Assembly (NCBI GenBank): GCA_013426755.1
Contig: AP019861.1
Span: forward strand, 2,325,271 to 2,389,270
Direction: 5' to 3'
Source: Spirochaetota bacterium
GTDB lineage: Bacteria > Spirochaetota > UBA12135 > COTS27
DNA: 64,000 bases
Numbering within the stretch: the stretch's first letter is position 1; every line of letters begins with the position of its first letter. The translations under genes and the position numbers were made by a program. The notes beneath the pieces were generated by a model. The model ran no database searches. It saw only the letters and a list, made by a program, of their open reading frames with translations, and had not been told where the DNA came from. Below, in pieces: positions 39,348-47,069 of this stretch.

Positions 39348-40430
39348 ATGAAATCATTTCTAACGCAGCTTAGTTGTAGCCTACAATATTACAGCTATAA
39401 AGTACTATTTGTCTTAGTTGTCTTAGTTATCTTTGCGCTCTTTATAATAAGCGGCTGCAACGCCTATTCACCGCAGCAGACGACATCGATTTTAACCTAC
39501 CCGACCCCGCGCATCACGAATCTAAGTATCGAACAATTAAGCGACCAGACAAGAATCCAAGGTGAAGTAGCCATCACGCTCAATCCATCTATCAATAACG
39601 ATCTAAGAGAATATTGGTTGCTACTAGCTAGCAATGTGAACAGCGATTTTTCAAACATTGACGTGACAGAGCTCAATGAAATAACCAGTCTCGATGCCGT
39701 GCGCACAGGGAGTCGTGCGCCTGTATACATACCCTATCTGTTCAATATTTTACAAGATGTCAATAACAATTTTTCTGGTCTCACGGTAGCCAATTACGAA
39801 TTCAATCTTCCTATTACTAATAGTCAGAATGATTATTTTTATCATCTATCGGTTCGTGCGTGGGGCAGCAATGATTCGTATGCTGTTGCCTATCAGAACA
39901 ATGGCTGGATCGTTTCTGACGCTACAGCGCCTATGTTATTTTATGTTGGCTATCAGACGAACTGCACATTTCCTGTCACTACGCTAGCAGGAACGAGTGT
40001 AGGTTATAGTCACAGGCCGAGCGCTCCCGACGCGGCAGGCGGCAGTGCATGTAGTGATATTATTGGAAGTGATCCTGATATTATTTTTTATACAGTTGAC
40101 TACACACCGCCTAACGGCACGCCCACCAATCAACTAAAAATAGACGTAGCGAGCACAGCGCAACCTAACGTAGGTATCCTTCCTCCTTCCATAACAAATA
40201 TTGGAACAATTGTAGATATTTCTAATGCTACCGAAGAAAGTTATATCACACGCGATCAGCATGGCATAGGATTTCTAGCGACACCAGGGCGTATCTTTTT
40301 AGTCCGCCACAGAACGGGAGCGTATTTCAGTAAAATCAGAATAAATACGATCTCTACGGTTGCTCCGTATGAACTGAGCATCACTATTCTTTATGCTGGC
40401 GTAAACGGTGCTGGCTTTTCTAGTTTCTAA
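39348..40430 (+). CDS. putative lipoprotein, second of a pair
   Basis: A 360-residue predicted lipoprotein. Residues about 18-36 form a hydrophobic signal ending in FIISGC, a good lipobox. The mature protein is Asn/Thr-rich and beta-rich, with a TPRITNLSIEQLSDQTRIQGEV stretch that resembles the start of the mature part of the upstream lipoprotein. Possibly an extracellular beta-sandwich protein. Function unknown. The pair sits between holA and lpxA in the same direction. Confidence 0.65.
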   Translation: MKSFLTQLSCSLQYYSYKVLFVLVVLVIFALFIISGCNAYSPQQTTSILTYPTPRITNLSIEQLSDQTRIQGEVAITLNPSINNDLREYWLLLASNVNSDFSNIDVTELNEITSLDAVRTGSRAPVYIPYLFNILQDVNNNFSGLTVANYEFNLPITNSQNDYFYHLSVRAWGSNDSYAVAYQNNGWIVSDATAPMLFYVGYQTNCTFPVTTLAGTSVGYSHRPSAPDAAGGSACSDIIGSDPDIIFYTVDYTPPNGTPTNQLKIDVASTAQPNVGILPPSITNIGTIVDISNATEESYITRDQHGIGFLATPGRIFLVRHRTGAYFSKIRINTISTVAPYELSITILYAGVNGAGFSSF

Positions 40431-40584
40431 TCGATTTTTCGTTAAATAGAATACCCCAGTGGAAATCACACATCAATCATAATAAAATGAATACCAGAAC
40501 ATAATCTATTATAAAATCTGCATTAATGGATAGCAGGCGGCGTAGAAAGATAATTTCTAGCCGGTCTCATTTACCCTAATCGCC

Positions 40585-41418
40585 ATGGCCTACACAATTG
40601 ATCGAACAGCAATCATTGATAAAAATGCTAAATTAGATAAAAACGTCACCGTAGCCGCTTATGCGGTCATCGAAGCGGGAACAAAAATAGGAAGTGGAAC
40701 AACTATTGGAGCGCATAGCGTTATTAAAAAAGGAACGACGCTTGGCATAAATAATACGCTAGCCGAAGGCGTTGTCATTGGCGGTGCGCCCCAAGACGTG
40801 ACTTTTTCTCCAGCAGATGAAAGTTTTGTCACCATTGGCAATCACAACACTATTCGTGAACAAGTTACGATCCATAGGTCTGCTGAGAAAGGAAATAACA
40901 CCTATATTGGCGATCACAATTTTTTAATGTGTCAATGTCACGTTGCTCACGACGTCACGTTAGGGTCGCACGTTGTGCTCGCTAACAATGTGCTCTTAGC
41001 AGGGCATGTTAGTGTGGGCGATCACGCGTTTATCAGTGGCAATGTTGTCATTCATCAGCATGTTCGCATTGGGCGTAATGTTATGTTAACGGGGCTTATT
41101 CGTGTGTCTAGAGACGCTCCTCCGTTTTCACTTGTGGCTGGGTACCGCGCTTGTTTTGCTGGGCTTAATTTTATTGGGATGCGCCGTGCGCAGATCTCCA
41201 GTTCTGATAGAATCCTTGTCAAAAAGTTTTATCGTGAGTTTTATAGTTCTCCTAGGCAAAGTGCTTTTCTAGCATCCTACAGCACTACTTCGCCGTTAAT
41301 AACAGAAATCATCACCTTTATAAAAAAAAGTGACCGCGGCGTCCTTACCAATCGCAGTACAGTATTATTCGAAGCTTCCAAATCAAATAGGGATGATGAC
41401 GATGAACTTTTATTGTAA
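40585..41418 (+). CDS. lpxA: UDP-N-acetylglucosamine acyltransferase
   Basis: First enzyme of lipid A synthesis; transfers a 3-hydroxyacyl chain from ACP to UDP-GlcNAc (or its 3-amino form). The N-terminal left-handed beta-helix has the expected repeats (IGSGTTIGAHSVIKKG and onward), GGAPQDVTF, and the catalytic His at about residue 122 in CHVAHDVTLG. The helical C-terminal domain is present (GLNFIGMRRAQIS). Length 277. Proves that the organism makes an LPS-type outer leaflet or descends from one that did. Confidence 0.9.
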   Translation: MAYTIDRTAIIDKNAKLDKNVTVAAYAVIEAGTKIGSGTTIGAHSVIKKGTTLGINNTLAEGVVIGGAPQDVTFSPADESFVTIGNHNTIREQVTIHRSAEKGNNTYIGDHNFLMCQCHVAHDVTLGSHVVLANNVLLAGHVSVGDHAFISGNVVIHQHVRIGRNVMLTGLIRVSRDAPPFSLVAGYRACFAGLNFIGMRRAQISSSDRILVKKFYREFYSSPRQSAFLASYSTTSPLITEIITFIKKSDRGVLTNRSTVLFEASKSNRDDDDELLL

Positions 41419-41469
41419 TTAACAGATTGCTATAAAAAAAATGACTTTAGCACCCTTTACGATGAGATT

Positions 41470-43512
41470 ATGAATAAAGTAGCCAGTCCCATTAAACGCG
41501 CCCTTATCTCGGTTTCAGATAAAACGAATCTCATTGCTTTTGCGAAAAAGCTGGTCGAAGCCAATATCACCCTTTACAGCAGCGCTGGAACGTATAAGGC
41601 TCTAAAAGCAGAGAATATTCCCGTGCTGACTGTGACAGAGCTCACGGGTGCGGCGGAAATTTTAGATGGTCGCGTCAAAACACTTCACCCCAAAATCCAT
41701 GGTGCCATCTTAATGAAGCGTAACAATCCAGAACACGTCGCTACAATAAAAAAGCTTAATATCCAACCGCTTGATCTAGTCGTTATCAATCTCTATCCCT
41801 TCGAAGCAGTAAGCCGTGACTTAGATCACAATAGTGCTCTTTCATCTACAAATGAAAGCAAGCATGAAAAAGCGAATAAAAAAGAACCTAAAACAGAAGC
41901 AGATAATTCGCTTGCCAAAGCGTTAGAAATGATCGATATTGGTGGGCCGACTCTACTTAGAGCGGCTGCTAAAAATTTTCCATTCGTGACCGTTGTCTGC
42001 GATCCCAATGATTACAATGCCGTAGCCTATGAAATAGAAACGACAGGCACAACGTCACAATCTATGAGAGAAAAGCTCGCTGTTAAAGCCTTTAAGGTGA
42101 CCACTCATTACGATAAGATAATTGCAAGCCGATTAGAAGCCAAATTTCGCTACGGCACATTTACTGCCAGCCATTCACAGCATCCACTAAAACACCCCTA
42201 TGAAGCCTCAAATCACTACTCCAGTCCTACTTCGCATAAAGAGAATGCAAGTAAAAGCAAGTCCGCTCGCGCTCATCACAATCTCACTTCTTACAAGCTA
42301 GAATCAGCTGAGCTAGAACAGGAAGTAGTACCCGCAGAGAATGCGCTTAGCCTTCGCTACGGAGAAAACCCACACCAGCAGGCAATATTAAAAGTCGCCC
42401 CCCCTTCTTCACAAGAAGCTTTCTCGCTAGCTCAGGTTAAAATATTACGTGGAGCTGCACTTTCTTATAATAATTTACTGGATCTAGAAGCGGCAATCTC
42501 GGTTGTCCGTGACGTTTATTTTACAAGCGGACAGAAATTTCAGGCTATTACGGCAATTATCAAACATGGAACTCCTTGTGGGCTTGGAAGTGCCGCTAAG
42601 CTTAGCGATGCGACCAGTGCTGCTTTAGAAGGGGACATTGTTTCACGGTATGGATCGGTGATAGCGGTCACACAGGAAATGGACGAAGCAAGTGCGTTGG
42701 CTCTTAAAAAGGTCTTCGTTGAGATCGTGATTGCTCCTGCGTATTCTAAGGCAGCGCTAGAGATTTTAGCGCGGAAGAACAAACGTATGCGTCTTCTGGT
42801 ATTAGCGGGCATGACCGCCCAGCGGCGGTTGACGGATACTTTAGAAAAACGCCACTTAGAAAGCGCAACTCTCTTTCAATCACGTAACGAAGAGCTATTT
42901 TCACAACGACGGGTTGTGACTTCACAGGCTACGACAAATACGCTAGCAGCAGCACCGCTACCCCAAAAACCTAGTGATTTCCTATCATCAGTACAATTAT
43001 CTTCCTCTTCTTCTTCATCATTGTCAACTGAGGAGATAAAAAATGCTGAGCGAGAGGGCCTAGCGGCAAGTAAAAACATAACTTCCAATGAACGCGTACT
43101 GGATTATGGTCTCATAGACTTTACAAATATTGCAGTCAAACACATAAAAAGCAATGCTATTGCGATTGCAATGGCACATGATTTCGGTACAGGCGGATAT
43201 ATGCTTATTGGCGTAGGTGCAGGACAACCCAATCGGCTCGATGCAGTACAAAAATTGGCTATTCCTAAGATGATTGAAAATTTGAATCGTCTTTTTAGCA
43301 CGAAAGACCAGATTGCTACTGTTTTAGCTAATGTTGTGTTAGCAAGTGATGCTTTTTTTCCTTTTGCGGACAGTTTAGTGCCTATTTACGAGAATGGCAT
43401 TAAAATAGTCGTTCAGCCAGGCGGTAGCATTCGCGATCATGAGGTTATTAGCGAAGCCAATCGGTTAGGCATCACAATGATTTTTACAGACCGTCGTCAT
43501 TTCCTCCACTAA
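41470..43512 (+). CDS. purH: bifunctional AICAR transformylase/IMP cyclohydrolase
   Basis: Last two steps of de novo IMP synthesis. IMP cyclohydrolase part: GRVKTLHPKIHGAIL; transformylase part: LSYNNLLDLEAAISVV, KHGTPCGLG (variant of KHxNPCG), ending in GSIRDHEVI. Length 680 against about 520 usually; three inserts explain it (about 118-150, 235-280, 480-540), each Ser/Lys/Ala-rich, the last with a poly-Ser tract. All active-site motifs remain, so it should be functional. Confidence 0.93.
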   Translation: MNKVASPIKRALISVSDKTNLIAFAKKLVEANITLYSSAGTYKALKAENIPVLTVTELTGAAEILDGRVKTLHPKIHGAILMKRNNPEHVATIKKLNIQPLDLVVINLYPFEAVSRDLDHNSALSSTNESKHEKANKKEPKTEADNSLAKALEMIDIGGPTLLRAAAKNFPFVTVVCDPNDYNAVAYEIETTGTTSQSMREKLAVKAFKVTTHYDKIIASRLEAKFRYGTFTASHSQHPLKHPYEASNHYSSPTSHKENASKSKSARAHHNLTSYKLESAELEQEVVPAENALSLRYGENPHQQAILKVAPPSSQEAFSLAQVKILRGAALSYNNLLDLEAAISVVRDVYFTSGQKFQAITAIIKHGTPCGLGSAAKLSDATSAALEGDIVSRYGSVIAVTQEMDEASALALKKVFVEIVIAPAYSKAALEILARKNKRMRLLVLAGMTAQRRLTDTLEKRHLESATLFQSRNEELFSQRRVVTSQATTNTLAAAPLPQKPSDFLSSVQLSSSSSSSLSTEEIKNAEREGLAASKNITSNERVLDYGLIDFTNIAVKHIKSNAIAIAMAHDFGTGGYMLIGVGAGQPNRLDAVQKLAIPKMIENLNRLFSTKDQIATVLANVVLASDAFFPFADSLVPIYENGIKIVVQPGGSIRDHEVISEANRLGITMIFTDRRHFLH

Positions 43513-43593
43513 ATAAACAAATCTCCTACTCAGCTACTCAAATTCATAGTACACTTACGTGTAGTACTGGTTGCAATGATCTACACCTAGTGC

Positions 43594-43641
43594 ATTGATA
43601 ATTGTAATAACAATTGTTATTACATTATTACAATTATCAAT
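43594..43641. promoter_or_regulatory. nested palindrome: 17-bp arms around a 22-bp perfect palindrome
   Basis: The outer arms 43594-43610 and 43625-43641 are perfect reverse complements (arm ATTGATAATTGTAATAA) with a 14-nt loop. The inner segment 43603-43624 is itself a perfect 22-bp palindrome centred on AACAATTGTT, overlapping the left arm. The two folds compete. No T run follows, so it looks like an operator or cruciform site rather than a plain terminator. It lies 82 bp after purH and 92 bp before the small membrane gene. Confidence 0.6.
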
Positions 43642-43733
43642 ACGATTGCTATTGTGCATTAAATACGCATTATTAAATTTTTATAAACCTTGATTTAACA
43701 TTAGTGATATTTTTACATCATAGGCGCTCAGAT

Positions 43734-43949
43734 ATGAATCAAATCCCTCTTAGAAGTGAAGTTTCGCCTAAACAAAAGCGGAATTTTTATATATTTTTAA
43801 TTGTTTATCTGCTCGGTTACTTTTTACTGCTCTTCATAGGGGACAGTATCAATGAAACAGGATTTACTTTGTTAGCATTTATTTCTCCGTTAGCCGTTCT
43901 TATCGGTGTTATTGGCATTACGTTATCTTTGTGTATCAAGCGAGATTAA
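43734..43949 (+). CDS. small two-helix membrane protein
   Basis: A 71-residue protein from the ATG at 43734 (AGGCG eight bases upstream); an upstream GTG at 43704 would add ten residues without obvious merit. It has two hydrophobic segments (about 18-35 and 44-62) and a positive end (LCIKRD). Function unknown. Confidence 0.5.
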   Translation: MNQIPLRSEVSPKQKRNFYIFLIVYLLGYFLLLFIGDSINETGFTLLAFISPLAVLIGVIGITLSLCIKRD

Positions 43950-44256
43950 CAGAGTAAACTGACCGCTTATACTACTACGTCTTATATGCTGATCTTATTA
44001 CTGCATCTTTTATATTACGTCCTATATAGAACGTCTTATATCAAAGTTTGACCGACCGTTGTTCTCTTAGACATAGGACCTTAGACATAAAATCTTAGAC
44101 ATAGAACTACTTTTAAGCCGCTCAATATAACCCTAATCCTATTGACTGTATAGTGTTTAAAATAAAATACAGTGCTTAAAATAATACACCGCTTAAAAAA
44201 TCACAATTCTTCCTAAATACTTACTGATTATTATTTCCTAATTTCCTATATTAACA
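43950..44256. other. intergenic spacer before greA with short repeats
   Basis: About 310 bp without a gene. The word CTTAGACATA occurs three times around 44068-44103 and a GTGTTTAAAATA/GTGCTTAAAATA word is repeated around 44152-44188. No hairpin terminator was recognised. Confidence 0.5.
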
Positions 44257-44727
44257 ATGAATGTAACACCCATTACCCAAAAAGGGTATGATAAGCTGCG
44301 TAGCAAACTTACCGATCTCAATAATGAACTTAAAGAATTGCCTAAGATCATTGGTGCGGCGCGTGAAAAAGGAGACCTCAAAGAAAATGCCGAATACCAC
44401 GCAGCTAGAGAGAAACAAGGCCTCCTCAATGCACATATCACTAAGATCAATTCTGACCTTGCACGGGCGCGCGTCATTGATCCGAAGGCACTTCCACAAG
44501 ACACTGTTACTTTTGGAAAAGTAGTTACACTTACCGATCTCGCTTCACAGGAAATTCAAACCTATCACATCGTAGGTCCAGCAGAAACTGAATTTTTTAA
44601 ACACGGTCTATCTATGCATAGCGAACTGGCGAAAGCATTGCTTGCTAAAAAAAAGGGCGATCAGATCACGGTTATTGTCCCGTCAGGGAAAAACCAATAT
44701 AAAATAGAAGAGGTCTCAGTTATTTAA
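44257..44727 (+). CDS. greA: transcription elongation factor GreA
   Basis: Rescues backtracked RNA polymerase by stimulating transcript cleavage. The coiled-coil signature AREKGDLKENAEYHAAREKQGLLNAHI (broken here for length: AREKGDLKENAEYH then AAREKQGLLNAHI) contains the acidic tip residues. The C-terminal FKBP-like domain follows (about 85-156). Length 156. It is 38 bp ahead of aroB. Confidence 0.94.
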   Translation: MNVTPITQKGYDKLRSKLTDLNNELKELPKIIGAAREKGDLKENAEYHAAREKQGLLNAHITKINSDLARARVIDPKALPQDTVTFGKVVTLTDLASQEIQTYHIVGPAETEFFKHGLSMHSELAKALLAKKKGDQITVIVPSGKNQYKIEEVSVI

Positions 44728-44765
44728 TCTTAAATAATTTGCCTTGCTAAAGAAAACAGTCTAGT

Positions 44766-46019
44766 TTGATGAAGAGAGCCCCTTATAAAACGATCTGGTT
44801 ATCGCTACCTTCTAAACGGTATCCTATTTACTGTTATACGAGTAGTGGGTGGGATCAACTAGCCTCATTGCCGCGTCAATATCCACATTCTAGGTTATTT
44901 CTTATTACCGATCACGTACTTGCGCGCATCTATAAAAATGAACTGAAGACGTTACTAGCGACTTCACGAACAGCTGCTTTAGATCATCAAACAAATCATC
45001 CAAAAAACCGCCCCTGGTCGCTTATTACTTTTCCAGCGGGGGAACATTCAAAATCACATGCCGTAAAGCTCATGCTCGAAGAGAAGCTCTTTAAAGCTAG
45101 ATGTTCGCGCAATGATATTATTATTGCCTTAGGCGGGGGTGTTGTAGGTGATCTTGCTGGCTTTGTGGCGGCTACGTTTATGCGTGGTATCAAGTACATC
45201 TCCATGCCGACAACACTCGTTGCTATGACCGATGCGGCTATTGGCGGGAAGACTGGCATTGATACCCCATTTGGGAAGAATCTCATAGGTGCTTTTCATC
45301 ATCCAGAAGCGATCTACATTCATCTTCCATTTCTAGCGACACTACCGCATATAGAATACTTGGGAGGGTTTGCAGAGATTATCAAGCACGCCCTTATTAG
45401 AAATGTAACGCTTTATAAAATGCTCACTACACATATCAAATCCTTTGAGGTCTCGCCACTGCATAATAAAAGACCTATGACTGCAACTGAGAGCGTAACG
45501 GCGTCTGCAACAGGGTTATTTTTTAAATTGCTTACAGAAAGCATTCTTATAAAAGTGCGTGTTGTCATTCACGATCCGCTAGAAACCGCTTATCGCAGAA
45601 TTTTAAACTTTGGACATACCATAGGGCACGGCATTGAAATTTTATCCGACTACAAAATCAATCACGGCAATGCTGTCGCCATAGGGTGTGTCTTCGAAGC
45701 ATGGCTCTCTTACCGATTGAAATACCTCCCAGCAGAACATTTTGAGAACATTTTCTCACTCATTAAAAACATGCACCTTCCCGTCACATTCCCAATTGCA
45801 ATCAAAGCACCTGCGCTCTACAATGCATGTACGCGTGATAAAAAAAATGAACGCAAAACGGCTTCTTTAACGACAACGGACACTATAAAATTTGTCCCAC
45901 TTAAAAAAATTGGTTCTGTTTTTGCTGCAAAAGGCACTTACCTTGTCTCTGTAGAAAAAGCCTTTTTTATCAAGGCTTTTAAAGACTTTCAAAAATGGAC
46001 CGATCAGCACCGTCATTGA
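44766..46019 (+). CDS. aroB: 3-dehydroquinate synthase
   Basis: Second step of the shikimate pathway (DAHP to 3-dehydroquinate, NAD and metal dependent). Motifs: FPAGEHSKSH, GGGVVGDLAGFVAATFMRG, MPTTLVAMTDAAIGGKTG, then the metal-binding FGHTIGHGIE. Length 417 is longer than usual owing to a loop near 75-85 and another at about 225-250. Downstream of greA in one probable operon. Confidence 0.93.
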   Translation: MMKRAPYKTIWLSLPSKRYPIYCYTSSGWDQLASLPRQYPHSRLFLITDHVLARIYKNELKTLLATSRTAALDHQTNHPKNRPWSLITFPAGEHSKSHAVKLMLEEKLFKARCSRNDIIIALGGGVVGDLAGFVAATFMRGIKYISMPTTLVAMTDAAIGGKTGIDTPFGKNLIGAFHHPEAIYIHLPFLATLPHIEYLGGFAEIIKHALIRNVTLYKMLTTHIKSFEVSPLHNKRPMTATESVTASATGLFFKLLTESILIKVRVVIHDPLETAYRRILNFGHTIGHGIEILSDYKINHGNAVAIGCVFEAWLSYRLKYLPAEHFENIFSLIKNMHLPVTFPIAIKAPALYNACTRDKKNERKTASLTTTDTIKFVPLKKIGSVFAAKGTYLVSVEKAFFIKAFKDFQKWTDQHRH

Positions 46020-46100
46020 TCTCTTATTGATCTCATCGCTCTTATAGACTTGACCACTGCATTATCTAGCTGTCGTCTAACCAGAGTTTATAGCAAGGAT

Positions 46101-46190
46101 AAGATTTATTGGGATTTATTAGAATTTACTAGGGCTTATTGAGATTTATTAGGGTTTATTGGGATTTACTAGGATTCATTGGGATTTATT
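46101..46190. repeat. nine 10-bp units between aroB and the HAD gene
   Basis: Nine consecutive 10-bp units of the type GGGATTTATT (AAGATTTATT, AGAATTTACT and similar). The last base of the array lies inside the TAA stop codon of the minus-strand HAD gene. The array is thus directly 3' of that gene. Confidence 0.9.
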
Positions 46191-46945
46191 TATAAAGAAA
46201 GTAATTTCCACTTGGCAGACTTCGCTTTAGCGACAAGCTTATCATCTCCATTGACAACCACAGGATACGTGACCCGTTCTAAAAGAAATAAATCATTAGC
46301 CGAATCAGAATAAAACGTACTGCCCTCTAATGTATGGTCTGGATGACGTGCGATCCATTCTTTGAGTCGTTCCCATTTCCCACTACGAAAGCTAGGAATT
46401 CCTTTGATGGCGCCTGTGATGATTCCGTTCTGATCGCGTGCTAATTGGGTGGCTAAATAAGTGTCTGCTGGAAGTCTATTACAAAGTTCAGCAACAACAA
46501 ATTCATTAGTTGCTGTGATGATGATGACTGTATTTCCTTGTGTTCTATGTTCTTTCATTATAGCAACCATTTTAGGTCTGATGAGCGGAAGGAGTACTTG
46601 TTCTGTAAATTGGTTACGTAAAGCGATCAATTCGGTTTCATCATGAATTCTAAGGACTCGTGTAGAAAATTTTGTGTAAGCCGCCATGTCCAATTGCTCG
46701 TTTTCATAAGCCGTTTTAAACCGTACATGCTCGGCTAGATATTCTTTTTTGCTAACTTTCCCTTGCTCGATAAGATACAGCCCCCATAAATAATCACTAT
46801 CGCCCGCTAAAATCGTATCGTCTAAGTCAAATAATGCCAAAGAACGCAATTTAGATTGACTCTTGTTTTTAACACTGTGTGCATCATCATCTGCCCGTTC
46901 ACGTTTTCCTAATTCACGTTTGACCCATTCACGTTCATTCTTCAT
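46190..46945 (-). CDS. HAD-IB family phosphatase, SerB-like
   Basis: HAD hydrolase of subfamily IB, the group of phosphoserine phosphatase and relatives. Motif I is FDLDDT with nucleophile Asp40 and acid Asp42; motif II is IIITATN; the Lys motif is near SGKWERL (about 199); motif IV is YSDSANDLFLL (about 222). The cap domain is helical. Substrate not readable; serine, phospholipid or sugar phosphates are possible. An unusual charged N-terminus of 35 residues precedes motif I. Confidence 0.8.
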   Translation of the reverse strand: MKNEREWVKRELGKRERADDDAHSVKNKSQSKLRSLALFDLDDTILAGDSDYLWGLYLIEQGKVSKKEYLAEHVRFKTAYENEQLDMAAYTKFSTRVLRIHDETELIALRNQFTEQVLLPLIRPKMVAIMKEHRTQGNTVIIITATNEFVVAELCNRLPADTYLATQLARDQNGIITGAIKGIPSFRSGKWERLKEWIARHPDHTLEGSTFYSDSANDLFLLERVTYPVVVNGDDKLVAKAKSAKWKLLSL

Positions 46946-47069
46946 AAGAGTAACCTTTAATCATTAGTTTTTGTCTGGTTCTTATTGTCTAGTTTTTATT
47001 GTGTGGTCTTTATTGTGTGGTTTTCTGCAGTAAATTGCTAAGCCGTGTATTATAAATAATAACCCCAGC

